DNA of 45,380 bases. It comes from Oscillospiraceae bacterium (GTDB taxonomy: Bacteria > Bacillota > Clostridia > Oscillospirales > Oscillospiraceae). Of the stretch, positions 6,383-15,003 are shown one piece after another (positions within the stretch are counted from its first letter, which is position 1; each line of letters starts with the position of its first letter). The stretch lies in NCBI GenBank assembly GCA_020025595.1, contig JAHHRV010000017.1, positions 1 to 45,380 of the forward strand, read 5' to 3'. Below the pieces are notes generated by a model. It saw only the letters and a list, made by a program, of their open reading frames with translations, had not been told where the DNA came from and did not search any database. The position numbers and the translations under genes are program-made.

Positions 6383-7741
6383 TTAATCGTCCGGATCGAC
6401 GATTTTATAAAAGCACCGATTCCGTTCGATTGGTTGTTTTATTATTTTGGCCCTGACTGGTTCTGTTATCTCCACACCCTCCAGCTGGCGGATTAATGCC
6501 TGACTACCTGTGAAAGTGATATGCTGCACCCAATCTTTTACCGTGTTGCCCTCATCATCAATAACAGGGCGACTGGTTCCGTCTTGCATAATTTCGGTCA
6601 GTGCTTCTTCAATTTCATATTGGAGTGTGAGACACGGTTCCGAGTTATGCTTTGACGGGGCTACGGTGTAGCCGGTCAAGTGGATTTCACGGTTCAAAAT
6701 TGCATCAATGTGGTACTTTGTACCAGTCAAGTTGCCGGATTTTGCCGGCACAAATTCGCTGAATTTTTTCATACCAAGTATTTTTAAGAAATGTTTGCTG
6801 TTACAATGATACATGAAGCCGACACGCGAAGCGGTCCGAAGCATGATCTCAGCTTCCGGAACTCCTTTTTTCCGCAGCTTCGCCACTTCCCTGCACAAAG
6901 CTTTTTTATTTCGCTTACGAACAAGGCTATGTGTGTGGTAAGAGACATAGCCTACAAAGTCAATACCCCGACTTTCTACCGGGAAAATCTGGTAATTGCT
7001 TTTAATCGACAAGCACCGTTCCGTTTGCAGATAATCATTTATGAAAATCAGCACGCCATGCAAAACTGGTTTTTCCCCAGCAAGTAAGACAATATCATCA
7101 GCATACCTGTAATAATACCGCACACCAACCACCTCCTTGATTAAGTGGTCGAGTTCAGACAAATAAAGATTAGCGAAGTATTGGGAAATATAATTGCCGA
7201 TGGGTACACCAGGCGCACTGTCAATAATACCGTCAAGCAACCAAAGAACATCAGGATCTTTAATTTTCTGACGCAATACTGATTTAAGGATTTCGTGACT
7301 AATACTCGGATAAAATTTCTTTACATCAAGTTTCAGACAGTAGCGCGTGCCCTCTGGATTTGCTTTCAAGTCATCACACAGTCGCTTATGTAACGAATGA
7401 ATGCCCCTCCCACGAATACAGGCGTGCGTATCTGCTGTAAACTGTGGTGTCCATACAGGCTCAAGCACCTGCATTATTGCCCACTGTACAACTCGGTCCT
7501 TAAATGGTAGCTTGTAGATTTCGCGCCGCTTAGGCTCGTACTTTATAAAAATATCATAAGGGGATGTTTGGTAAGTATGTGACCGCAATTCGGTGAAAAT
7601 TCCTTGCAGGTTATTTTCCAAGTCTACAAAGAATTTTTGCACCTCATCGCGCTTTCGCTTACCATGTGCCGCATTATATGCGGCTGCCTGCAAATTGTCT
7701 ATCGAACAAATGCGGTCGAACAAATAGCCATAACGTTTCAT
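6383..7741 (-). CDS. DGR reverse transcriptase with C-terminal extension
   Basis: 452 residues from the chosen start MKRYGYLFDR; a longer start at 7774 exists, but the family begins here. It copies the template RNA into cDNA with errors at adenines. Visible motifs: LKLDVKKFYPS (first catalytic Asp), IGNYISQ (about 181-187), the motif-4 variant that marks DGR-type enzymes in place of QGxxxSP, and RYADD (about 212-216), the active site. The usual domain ends near residue 335. A further stretch of about 115 residues (TGYTVAPSKHNSEPCLTLQY onward) looks beta-rich and ends in KIVDPDD. No separate avd gene is seen. The order target-TR-RT on one strand is standard for DGRs. Confidence 0.93.
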   Translation of the reverse strand: MKRYGYLFDRICSIDNLQAAAYNAAHGKRKRDEVQKFFVDLENNLQGIFTELRSHTYQTSPYDIFIKYEPKRREIYKLPFKDRVVQWAIMQVLEPVWTPQFTADTHACIRGRGIHSLHKRLCDDLKANPEGTRYCLKLDVKKFYPSISHEILKSVLRQKIKDPDVLWLLDGIIDSAPGVPIGNYISQYFANLYLSELDHLIKEVVGVRYYYRYADDIVLLAGEKPVLHGVLIFINDYLQTERCLSIKSNYQIFPVESRGIDFVGYVSYHTHSLVRKRNKKALCREVAKLRKKGVPEAEIMLRTASRVGFMYHCNSKHFLKILGMKKFSEFVPAKSGNLTGTKYHIDAILNREIHLTGYTVAPSKHNSEPCLTLQYEIEEALTEIMQDGTSRPVIDDEGNTVKDWVQHITFTGSQALIRQLEGVEITEPVRAKIIKQPIERNRCFYKIVDPDD

Positions 7742-7889
7742 CGGGTCTAAGGGTCTGTTGGGTCTGCTCTGCACACTTCGGGAACGGTCGAGGCCTTATG
7801 GTCCTACTGGCACCCTCTGCATTAAGTTATCTTTTGCCAAGTGGCACGGTCCAATCCCATATCGCATAATATATTATTGTGCAAAGTAT

Positions 7890-8003
7890 AGGGGCGACGA
7901 AAAATGCGTATTCGCAGTCGAAGCCGCATTGTTCGCATTCGAGTAAAACGTGCCTGCATTCGCACCATTGTTAGCGCCACTGCCACACGCGCGGACACGG
8001 AGG
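7890..8003 (-). ncRNA. DGR template repeat (TR) within the template RNA
   Basis: 114 bp aligned without gaps to 8268-8381 (VR) at a constant offset of 378. The 12 differences all fall at T on the written strand, that is at adenines of the coding strand; 12 of 21 template adenines are substituted. Bases outside 7890-8003 do not align. TR read as protein has Asn codons (AAC/AAT) where VR has His, Asp, Ala, Ser, Tyr or Thr, as expected of adenine mutagenesis. The spacer to the RT start (about 150 nt) should be part of the functional RNA. Confidence 0.95.
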
Positions 8004-8044
8004 TACACTACTGCAAGGACTGCAACCGGTCTGTTTTGACTTTG

Positions 8045-8052
8045 CAAAAGTA
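8045..8052 (-). promoter_or_regulatory. Putative dedicated TR promoter (-7 element)
   Basis: Read on the minus strand, TACTTTTG matches TAnnTTTG. It would start RNA near 8037, about 35 nt before TR. A clear -33 TTG is not seen at the right distance, so the call rests on the -7 element and its position between the target gene's terminator and TR. Confidence 0.4.
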
Positions 8053-8105
8053 ACATTTTTCCCGCATGTTCCAGCTAATGTCTTCAATCTTCTCACAAAA
8101 ATTCG

Positions 8106-8120
8106 CCCGCCAAAGGCGGG
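8106..8120 (-). terminator. Hairpin after the DGR target gene
   Basis: CCCGCC (8106-8111) and GGCGGG (8115-8120) form a tight GC stem; on the minus strand it is followed by CGAATTTTTG. It lies about 114 nt beyond the target stop codon and before TR, so it may separate late target-gene mRNA from template RNA. Confidence 0.5.
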
Positions 8121-8233
8121 GTTTGGAATTTCCCATACCACCGCCAAAGAGGGCATCTTGGTATTCAAAATTTCAAAGAACTCATGCCGAAAATTCCGGT
8201 CATTTTTCGTTTTGGCTTCGCCCCGTTTTCGTT

Positions 8234-9727
8234 TTATTCGATTACCGGGTCTTCCGCAAAAAAGCAGAGGGGCGACGAAAAAGGCGTAGTCGCAGTCGAA
8301 GCCGCACTGTACGCACTCGAGCAAAACGTGCCCGCAGCCGCACCATCGTGAGCGCCACCGCCACACGCGCGGACACGGAGGCCGGAGGCCTTGGCTCCGT
8401 CTGTATAAAAATAGTCGGGGTGGTAAGTTGATAAACTTCCCCCTACTTCAGTAGGCATGCCGCAAAGCCCCTCGTAACTCACACATTTTATATAGCCTTC
8501 GGTTTGGGGACATTCTGCAACTTTCTTAAGCCCGTCAATGCTATCGGGATTAAAGGAAGCTGTCATGCTTTTAGCCACATACACCTCGGTTTTCACGCCA
8601 GCTTCGTGCTTCACTGTTAAACCGCGAACCCAACGCCACAAATGGCCGTAACCGGCATGAACCAGACCAAAAAACACGGGCACTTGAAACGTTTTATATG
8701 GAGTACCCTGGTCGGTGCCCTCACAGGCCGGCAGCGAATAGGACACCAGCCCTGTACCGTCGCCCATTTCAAGCCCCACACTGGTTGGCACGAGAGGATA
8801 AACACCATTATAATCTGACCAGCCCTGCCAATCCATAGTTGTAACCCCGGAACCAAAACCGCCTTGCATCAAACCATCGGCATCTCGTTCAGAATTGAAT
8901 GCAGCCTGAATGTTTCGCTCTCCCATTATTACGGTAATAAGGATTTCTACGGCGGCACGAGCTACAAACCAGTTTGCCTCCCAACCCTCACCGCGCTTGC
9001 GGGCATAGGTTCCGAAATTCGTTGTACTGATTACTGTAGCAGGCATGCCCAACATACTTGCCTGAGAGGTGTTTGCCGCAGGCTTTTTTTTGTCTGTATC
9101 TGGACGGGCTGAACCGTTTCCACCGCGGTACCGTTCGTCTTCACTGATTACAGAACATAGTTTCTGCTCTGTGCGGTCCATTACACCGGCACCAAGCCAA
9201 GAAATACCGCCCACAGGAATACGATAACTTTTCTTTCCAGGCAGCGGCTTCATGGTAATGGCCCATTTGTCACGCACTCCGTCGCTCCAACGCGTAAAAT
9301 ACCACGGACGAGACCAACACCACATACACTGCCCCATACTACCGTCCAATGACGCGGGGCTGCCATCCTCAAAACGTCGGGAGTCTTTCGGATCAAGTTT
9401 CCGCATGGTGCGGTCGTCCGCTACCAAGTAACGCCCAAGCCCCAAGGTTTCGGGCAATTTCTTAAGTGCTTCCAGTGAGCCGAACCAACCCGCGGCTTTT
9501 GTCGTGGCGTTGGTACTATCCCACCAACGACCTGCTATCGGGTTACCGGCTTCCGACACGGCACGCTCCAACTCCATGCGGTGGGTTTCGCCCGTTTCGT
9601 CCATGACCTCTATCTGCATGGCGCTAAGCTCACCGACTGCCGGGTCCAACTCATTAATTCGCTTTCCATTTTCAAAGGCTGCCAACAACTTTGTCAACTT
9701 GCCCTCCTGTTCTTCTGTAAATGCCAT
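8234..9727 (-). CDS. DGR target: variable receptor-binding tail protein
   Basis: 497 residues. The C-terminus (about residues 450-487) is the variable region, with LRVRACGGGAHDGAAAG-type sequence typical of the formylglycine-enzyme/C-type lectin fold used by DGR targets. The fold starts further upstream (DKWAITMKPLPGKKSYRIPV, then GGISWLGAG). By analogy with Mtd-type proteins it presents a diversified ligand-binding surface at the tail tip. It follows the DUF6046-like tail gene by 23 nt, and the variable region lies at the extreme C-terminus with 10 fixed residues after it. N-terminal residues 1-60 are helical and may trimerise or attach. The receptor is not known from sequence. Confidence 0.88.
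   Translation of the reverse strand: MAFTEEQEGKLTKLLAAFENGKRINELDPAVGELSAMQIEVMDETGETHRMELERAVSEAGNPIAGRWWDSTNATTKAAGWFGSLEALKKLPETLGLGRYLVADDRTMRKLDPKDSRRFEDGSPASLDGSMGQCMWCWSRPWYFTRWSDGVRDKWAITMKPLPGKKSYRIPVGGISWLGAGVMDRTEQKLCSVISEDERYRGGNGSARPDTDKKKPAANTSQASMLGMPATVISTTNFGTYARKRGEGWEANWFVARAAVEILITVIMGERNIQAAFNSERDADGLMQGGFGSGVTTMDWQGWSDYNGVYPLVPTSVGLEMGDGTGLVSYSLPACEGTDQGTPYKTFQVPVFFGLVHAGYGHLWRWVRGLTVKHEAGVKTEVYVAKSMTASFNPDSIDGLKKVAECPQTEGYIKCVSYEGLCGMPTEVGGSLSTYHPDYFYTDGAKASGLRVRACGGGAHDGAAAGTFCSSAYSAASTATTPFSSPLCFFAEDPVIE
8268..8381 (-). other. DGR variable repeat (VR)
   Basis: Recipient copy of TR inside the target gene. Substitutions relative to TR occur only opposite template adenines (written-strand positions 8283, 8289, 8307, 8311, 8316, 8322, 8333, 8337, 8338, 8347, 8350 and 8359). 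The adenine-free stretch at its coding-strand 3' end is unchanged, as expected of the homing-initiation side; TR and VR diverge immediately beyond it. Confidence 0.95.
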
Positions 9728-9750
9728 TTTAATTACTGTTTAATGGGTGT

Positions 9751-10356
9751 TTAATATTCGTTGCTGTATATCTCATAATCTTCATCGCTTACCGCACTGA
9801 TACTTACAGCCTGGTAATTCGATTCTGTTGCCTGTGTCGCCGAATAACTCTTAATTACGATTTTCGTAATGTCGAATATATCCAGGAAGGCGCTGTAAAC
9901 TTCCAACGGTTTCTTTTCTTCCAGGAACTCACAGAGCCGGCGCAGTTCTTCATCCGGGTAGTCGTCGGTGATTACACCGCCGCGCAAGGCCTGCACGCCT
10001 ACTACGATATTGACTGCCCAGTCTCCGGCGTTTATGTATTCTTTGACCGTGCCGTCCCGTCCGGTAAGTCCCGTGCACACAATTCGGCGTTCGCGGCTGA
10101 CTGCCGCCACCGCGTCCGTGATTTCAAGTTCCGACCCGTCCTCATGGCGAAGGGTCAGTGTACAAAGAGCATAACGCCCCTCCCAGTATGAACGATCAGT
10201 AATGGGCGCGCCTATCTCGTGAGTGGTAATGTCCGCACCGCGGCCCTCCCAGCTTGGGGCTTCGCCTGTTCGCCCCGGTTTGAACCTTACAAGTGATTTG
10301 GCGGCGTACTGTGCCGCCCCAAGGGCCATAAATGATATGCTTACAGGTAGTTTCAT
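9751..10356 (-). CDS. Tail protein, DUF6046-like
   Basis: 201 residues between tape measure (4-nt overlap) and DGR target. It contains EGRYALCTLTLRHEDGSELEI and a C-terminal segment, FDITKIVIKSYSATQATESN. It resembles the DUF6046 proteins seen after tape measure genes in Bacteroidales phages; the name is from memory of the pattern. By position it corresponds to Mu gp43, which lies between tape measure and hub. It is probably a tail-tip or baseplate initiator component. Confidence 0.5.
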   Translation of the reverse strand: MKLPVSISFMALGAAQYAAKSLVRFKPGRTGEAPSWEGRGADITTHEIGAPITDRSYWEGRYALCTLTLRHEDGSELEITDAVAAVSRERRIVCTGLTGRDGTVKEYINAGDWAVNIVVGVQALRGGVITDDYPDEELRRLCEFLEEKKPLEVYSAFLDIFDITKIVIKSYSATQATESNYQAVSISAVSDEDYEIYSNEY

Positions 10357-12512
10357 TCTGTCGCTAATTGGGTATCGTTAAGCGCTCCCATAAGTGCCTC
10401 GGCCACTTGCTCGCGGATTCGCTCCGTGCTTTCCGTAAGGGTGGACGTATGCAGTTCGATACGCTCAACCAATTTCTCTATATTGATGGTCACGTTGCGG
10501 ATTTTACCGGCTCCGCTATCTCCGCCGCTTCCACTTCCCACGGCGGCATTTGCCAAACCGCCGCCGGTGGGATCCGTTATGGGGACTTCTACCGCGGGAA
10601 CTGTGGCAGCGGTTCCGTTGGCCGTTTGTTTCTTCCCCTTATTAGCCGCTTGTTTCTTGGCGGACTCCGCCATTTCTGCATCATAAGCCATGTTAAAGGC
10701 CTGCCCTACTTGTTTGCCATAATCGGTGTAACCAGACTTTAGCTTATTCAGAGCTGCTGATATTCCGGTAGCATCCAATTTGAACGCGGCTTTAATCAAG
10801 TCGCCAATGGCTCCAAAGGTTTGTTTGGCAAGTTCCCCAATGCCGGAAAAACAGGCTTTGAAAGCTGCCCACGTACCTTTGAGTACAGCCCTGAATTTGG
10901 CTGACGTATTCCAGAAATAAACGCCTACGGCTATAAGGGCCGATATGGCCGCCGCTATCCAGCCGACTATCGGTATGCTGCTTATGGCTACTGATACGGC
11001 CCGGCAGGCTGTGGTCGCCGCTGAGGAAAAGACACCAAAGGAAGTCGAGGCAATGGTAGAAAAAGTGGCGGAAGCCGTGCCTCCGGTCACAAAGGACAAC
11101 GCCAGCGCCCCCAATCCCTTAAGGGCATTGAACAGCCCCACGGTGGCAAAGCGCAAAACGGCAAAAGTAGCCTGAAGGACATTGGCCTTAAAGCCACCAC
11201 TCACCACAATACCTGCCGCCAGACTTTCATTATACATTAAAAGGCCAACAGAAGCAGAAATAACACGCATACGGATAGCGGAAAACATCCCAGCCCAGTT
11301 AAGGCTCTTAATCCACAACATCAATTTACCAACCCCCAAAATAAGCGGCATAAGTTGCGCCAATGGGGTTAACAGATTCATAGTGGCGCCAGCCCAAAGA
11401 GTGGTGTCGCCCGTGGCTTGGAAAACTGATATTTTGAAGTCTTCAATTTTCTGGTTCACTACCGCCTGACGTTCAGCGTAGCTCTGCATGATAATGGCGG
11501 CTTGGTCCGTAGCACTGTTTGTCCCGGTTACGGCTTGCGTGAACCCCTCCAACGCTTCTGTACCCTGTATAAGTGCACGGGCAGCATTGGCGTTCTCCAC
11601 ACCGAAAAACTTCGATAACAACGCACTATCGTTTAACATCGGTTTCAACTGTTCGAGACGCTCTTTCAGACTCTTGCTATTGTCTCCCAATGCCACCACA
11701 TCAATGCCAGCCTTTTGCAATTCATCGGCTACCTGCTTCTCAACAAAACGACCTTTACTAAGTTGTCCCAACACGTTACGAAGGGCTATACCTCCCTCAC
11801 TCGCTTTCTTCCCGGCCTTATCAAGAACTTGTATTGCAGCGTTGGCCTCTTCAAAACTGACATTTGCCGCTTTGGCTGCCATACCGCACTGCTGCAAAGC
11901 TGCCGATATAGCCGGAAGTTCTGCCGAACCTGCCTGCCCTGCTGCCGCCATTACATTCATCATTCGCGCCATTTCCTCACTTGCACGGGTCGGGTCCTCC
12001 AGACTGACTCCGTACTGGTTCATGGCTGTGGTCAGAACTTGTGCAGCTGCCACACCGTCACCGCCCATCAGTTTGCTGGTAATTTGGATATTATCACCCA
12101 TAGCACGCAAAGCATCTGGATATTTACCAAGTTCGGGGCTTAATTGAGATAAAAGCAACTTATACCCCTCCACTGCCACACTGGCATCTGTTCCGAAGGT
12201 TTTGGCTGACTGACGGGCAAAACTTTCAATCTGTTTAAGACTATCCCCCGTAACACCTGCAACTGCGCTAAGGTCGTGCATATTGCTGTCAAGCGCGATA
12301 CCTGACACACTGAATGCGTCGGTCGCCTGTTGAAGGCCGCTAAGTGCATTTTTAACCAAATCAATACCGGCCAGCACCATGGTTAGTTTTCCGATGCTGT
12401 TCTGGGCGCCGTCTACCTTGGCCGAAAAGTCCCCGGTTGCGGTACTCATGCCGTTTATAGTGGCAGTATAATTGCCCCCGATATTAAATATATAGTCAAA
12501 AACGTTAGCCAT
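10353..12512 (-). CDS. Tail tape measure protein
   Basis: 719 residues, the longest gene of the operon. An N-terminal TP901-type region (FARQSAKTFGTDASVAVEGY, ITSKLMGGDGVAAAQVLTTA) carries tape-measure repeats with the A-N-A-x-x-L-x-G pattern. A hydrophobic middle (about 375-535) has several potential membrane segments for genome ejection, and the C-terminus is Gly/Ser-rich and helical. It sets tail length; at roughly 1.5 angstrom per residue this is a tail of about 100 nm. It is preceded by the frameshifting chaperone pair, the usual order. Confidence 0.9.
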   Translation of the reverse strand: MANVFDYIFNIGGNYTATINGMSTATGDFSAKVDGAQNSIGKLTMVLAGIDLVKNALSGLQQATDAFSVSGIALDSNMHDLSAVAGVTGDSLKQIESFARQSAKTFGTDASVAVEGYKLLLSQLSPELGKYPDALRAMGDNIQITSKLMGGDGVAAAQVLTTAMNQYGVSLEDPTRASEEMARMMNVMAAAGQAGSAELPAISAALQQCGMAAKAANVSFEEANAAIQVLDKAGKKASEGGIALRNVLGQLSKGRFVEKQVADELQKAGIDVVALGDNSKSLKERLEQLKPMLNDSALLSKFFGVENANAARALIQGTEALEGFTQAVTGTNSATDQAAIIMQSYAERQAVVNQKIEDFKISVFQATGDTTLWAGATMNLLTPLAQLMPLILGVGKLMLWIKSLNWAGMFSAIRMRVISASVGLLMYNESLAAGIVVSGGFKANVLQATFAVLRFATVGLFNALKGLGALALSFVTGGTASATFSTIASTSFGVFSSAATTACRAVSVAISSIPIVGWIAAAISALIAVGVYFWNTSAKFRAVLKGTWAAFKACFSGIGELAKQTFGAIGDLIKAAFKLDATGISAALNKLKSGYTDYGKQVGQAFNMAYDAEMAESAKKQAANKGKKQTANGTAATVPAVEVPITDPTGGGLANAAVGSGSGGDSGAGKIRNVTINIEKLVERIELHTSTLTESTERIREQVAEALMGALNDTQLATE

Positions 12513-12558
12513 ATTGAATTTATTTATTACTTTTACATTATGTTATACACTTAACATT

Positions 12559-12717
12559 ATGATTGATATATTAGCACACATAATAGGCTGGATTTTCGGT
12601 GGCATACTTATACTTGGTATTCTGGGATTGGTGTTCTACATGGTCGATATTATCCGTTATGCCCTTTCTAAAAAAGGCTCCGGTCCACTCCCTTGGTGGG
12701 TGTTTTGGAGGTCTTAA
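12559..12717 (+). CDS. 52-residue membrane protein on the opposite strand in the tail operon
   Basis: ATG at 12559 opens MIDILAHIIGWIFGGILILG, one strong membrane helix, followed by a basic segment (RYALSKKGSG) and a Trp-rich end (PLPWWVFWRS). It fills most of the 200-nt gap between tape measure and chaperone genes and points against them; its stop overlaps the end of the chaperone frame by 4 nt. A TATTAC...TTTTA stretch near 12520-12535 is only a weak promoter. It could be a superinfection-exclusion or holin-like peptide expressed from the prophage, or a chance frame; the signal-like composition favours a real gene. Confidence 0.4.
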   Translation: MIDILAHIIGWIFGGILILGILGLVFYMVDIIRYALSKKGSGPLPWWVFWRS

Positions 12718-12911
12718 CGTTTTCCCTCCCCAAACAAAGCCGCTATCATTTCAGCATGGTTTCTATTCCGCCAGCACTCCAGCCATAAGGCTTGATTATA
12801 AAGTGCGGCCCACTCTTCCTCCGTCTCTACATCATCACTGTTTATATGAAGGTTTGCCCGGATAAGGGCGCACCCTTTGGCAAACGTGTCCTCCGTGTCT
12901 GCGTCGGCCAA
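12714..12911 (-). CDS. Tail chaperone extension, reached by -1 frameshift (T part)
   Basis: Open frame of about 65 residues (ADADTEDTFAKGCALIRANL onward, acidic and helical) without an ATG of its own; the first usable codon is TTG. It is in the -1 frame relative to the preceding gene, whose end carries the slippery sequence A AAA AAC. It is therefore the C-terminal extension of a GT-type tail assembly chaperone that would bind the tape measure protein encoded just downstream. Confidence 0.65.
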   Translation of the reverse strand: MADADTEDTFAKGCALIRANLHINSDDVETEEEWAALYNQALWLECWRNRNHAEMIAALFGEGKR

Positions 12912-12922
12912 GGCGTGCGCCT

Positions 12923-13285
12923 CTACAAGTTTTTTAAGGAACCCATGCAGCCGTTTACCAACTTGCCGAGCTGAACCTGAACAGCCATAAACAGGACTGC
13001 ATCCTCGCGAAGTTCAGAACTGCCACCCAACCAACAATTATCGAACAACACTTTTCCGGCTTCGACTTCATCCGTCTTTGATATTTTCGTTATCGCCTTG
13101 ATTGTGGCAAAGTCAGGACGTTTGAAATAACCCACATGGGTATCCTCACCATCCACAATATCCACACGGTAAACTTTACGATGCTTTGATTTTATGGCTT
13201 CCACCTGCCCAGGAGTAATACCTCCGTCGAAGGTTTTAGCTTCTTTCTTTACTTCTTTCATATCGTTTAAAAGGTTTTTAATCAT
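12923..13285 (-). CDS. Tail assembly chaperone (G part)
   Basis: 120 residues (begins IKNLLNDMKEVKKEAKTFDG), located between tail tube and tape measure genes as in nearly all long-tailed phages. The body reads VGYFKRPDFATIKAITKISK, resembling proteins that bind tape measure during tail assembly. The last codons before the stop (TTA AAA AAC TTG TAG) include the frameshift site at 12929-12935. A minority of ribosomes would make the fusion with 12714-12911. Confidence 0.7.
   Translation of the reverse strand: MIKNLLNDMKEVKKEAKTFDGGITPGQVEAIKSKHRKVYRVDIVDGEDTHVGYFKRPDFATIKAITKISKTDEVEAGKVLFDNCWLGGSSELREDAVLFMAVQVQLGKLVNGCMGSLKNL
12929..12935 (-). promoter_or_regulatory. Programmed -1 ribosomal frameshift site (A AAA AAC)
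   Basis: On the minus strand the zero frame reads tt A AAA AAC, the canonical X XXY YYZ heptamer, two codons before the stop. Slippage continues as CTT GTA GAG GCG without a stop through 12714, giving a fusion of about 187 residues. The location is the one conserved in tail chaperone genes of phages lambda and Mu. Confidence 0.7.
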
Positions 13286-13350
13286 TTTTTATTGACTACT
13301 GGTAGCCGTCAGGATTTTTCACCTGACGGCTGCCGACTCTTGTATTCCTC

Positions 13351-13800
13351 TTATGCTTTAGGAGCACCCCAGTCTATGTGTGACGGCACGAGCGGAAGCT
13401 CAACTTCCTGCCCGGTATCGCCCTCTTTCCACTTCCTGGAGTTCCCCGAAAACTGACAATTACGGATTTTATCGGTAACTATCAGACCACTATCAGGCAA
13501 ATACTGCACAATAACGTCGAAAGGGGGAAGGTCTTGCAGTCGCCCATTGGGGGCTTGTGCCTGCAAAGCCTGTACTTCTTCCTGGTAAAGTATCAGTTTG
13601 CCTGTAGGGGTAATTCGGCCTTTTGCACGCCCGACCGGATGACGGCCTGCACCGTATTTGTTCACCACTTCCTGCTCATCGCCATATTCAACGCCCACAA
13701 TGCCCGTAACAGGCACACCGCCGATAAGGATAACCACATCGGCCCAGGCGCACAACATACCGTTGACTAAAGGAATACCGTTATTTATAACACTTGCCAT
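13351..13800 (-). CDS. Tail tube protein
   Basis: 149 residues, directly downstream of the sheath gene (21-nt gap). Sequence such as GIVGVEYGDEQEVVNKYGAG, then a beta-rich body ending ELPLVPSHIDWGAPKA. The order sheath, tube, chaperones, tape measure matches contractile-tailed phages, with the Mu M protein as counterpart. Hexameric rings would stack inside the sheath. Confidence 0.75.
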   Translation of the reverse strand: MASVINNGIPLVNGMLCAWADVVILIGGVPVTGIVGVEYGDEQEVVNKYGAGRHPVGRAKGRITPTGKLILYQEEVQALQAQAPNGRLQDLPPFDVIVQYLPDSGLIVTDKIRNCQFSGNSRKWKEGDTGQEVELPLVPSHIDWGAPKA

Positions 13801-13821
13801 TACTCTTGTTTTTTAGATTGT

Positions 13822-15003
13822 TTAAACGCTTTTTGCAAAGCCAATTTTAATGTTGATATGGCGGATTACCGGACTGGCCACATTCTTGATGACAATATCA
13901 AGAGTGCCGGTGCTTGCCACGTCCTGGTCGGGATCAATGTCTGCCTTGTAGCCGCTCAGCTCGCCGGCACGCTCCATCTCCTCGAGGGCAAGATTCGCCA
14001 CCGTGATAAGGTTCTCGACGCTGTAGCTGGCCAGTTTGCCGCTCTCTGCATCTACATAGACGTTGCCGCCAAGTTCCGGCACAATGTATTTGCGGATTCC
14101 ACGGACGGCTTTATCCATTGTACGCATGCTCTCGATGGCCGCGTAGTCGCTGGTGGCTTCGTCCATGGTGTGGCTGTCATTCATGTAGCTGCCGGTCTGT
14201 CCGGGCTGCGTCACAAAGAAAAGGTAACGGGCGGTGTCCAGCTGCTCGATGAGCGCTTTGTCCATATCCCTGTAAAGGGTGCCGTCCCCGAATGCCGGCA
14301 GGGTTATACCTGTCGGGAACTCACGGACCCAGGCGATGCATTGGTGAACCTTGGCCCGGCTCAGAAGCCCCAAAACCGTACCCAAGCCGCTAACGCTGCT
14401 CTTGGCGGAGTTGGCCTTGTCCTTGTAGAGGGTGGCACCGGTTCCGCTGCCTGCCTGGCAGATTACCACGCTTACACGGCTTTTGCCTGTACCGGCCGCT
14501 TCCTTGGTGATTTGCTTTATATTCGTAACTTTGGGGGCGTAGAGGATAGACAATTCAGCTGCCTCGGCTGCCAATGCGTCGCCTATGCCCTGTAAAGTCA
14601 CAATGTCGTCAGCACTCATGTTGCGATCGCCACACCATACGGCCATCTGTCGAATTCGCCCACCTGCAAAATTCTGTACTGTCTTGAGTTCGGCAAATGT
14701 ATAATTGTCGCTGATGGTCGGCTTGGCAAAAAGCCCCACATAAAGGCTTACAGCCGGATTCACGCGGTAAATCTCGCTGAGGTGGTAATGCAACACTTTG
14801 ACTGTCCAGCTGGTGGAGTCGGCTGTTATTCCTGCCGCCTCGGCTGCATCTATCGTGGAAAGGGCCTGCACATGCTCGGTCTTGAAGCTCTCCGGAAGTT
14901 CTGCCTCCGGAAGGTAAGCGACAAAACCGCTGATATGGTCCTCGCCTGGCAAAGTCTTGGGGACATTGCCGTTGGTTCTATTGATTGTTAGTTTGGTGCT
15001 CAT
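13822..15003 (-). CDS. Contractile tail sheath protein (DUF2586-like)
   Basis: 393 residues. It has an N-terminal segment STKLTINRTNGNVPKTLPGE, a central domain with FAGGRIRQMAVWCGDRNMSA, and a C-terminal GYKADIDPDQDVASTGTLDI followed by the strand-forming end IRHINIKIGFAKSV, typical of sheath handshakes. It resembles the DUF2586 sheath family of Bacteroidales Mu-like phages. It overlaps the upstream 104-residue gene by 4 nt. Confidence 0.75.
   Translation of the reverse strand: MSTKLTINRTNGNVPKTLPGEDHISGFVAYLPEAELPESFKTEHVQALSTIDAAEAAGITADSTSWTVKVLHYHLSEIYRVNPAVSLYVGLFAKPTISDNYTFAELKTVQNFAGGRIRQMAVWCGDRNMSADDIVTLQGIGDALAAEAAELSILYAPKVTNIKQITKEAAGTGKSRVSVVICQAGSGTGATLYKDKANSAKSSVSGLGTVLGLLSRAKVHQCIAWVREFPTGITLPAFGDGTLYRDMDKALIEQLDTARYLFFVTQPGQTGSYMNDSHTMDEATSDYAAIESMRTMDKAVRGIRKYIVPELGGNVYVDAESGKLASYSVENLITVANLALEEMERAGELSGYKADIDPDQDVASTGTLDIVIKNVASPVIRHINIKIGFAKSV

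Noticed and set aside
7874..8366. Frames spanning TR and VR on the minus strand (about 60 and 131 codons)
   Set aside because: They are by-products of TR/VR sharing sequence with the end of the target gene. TR is non-coding, and the frames have no start context of their own.
10368..12147. Several long plus-strand frames opposite the tape measure gene
   Set aside because: High-GC antisense shadows of a well-supported gene; they have no motifs.
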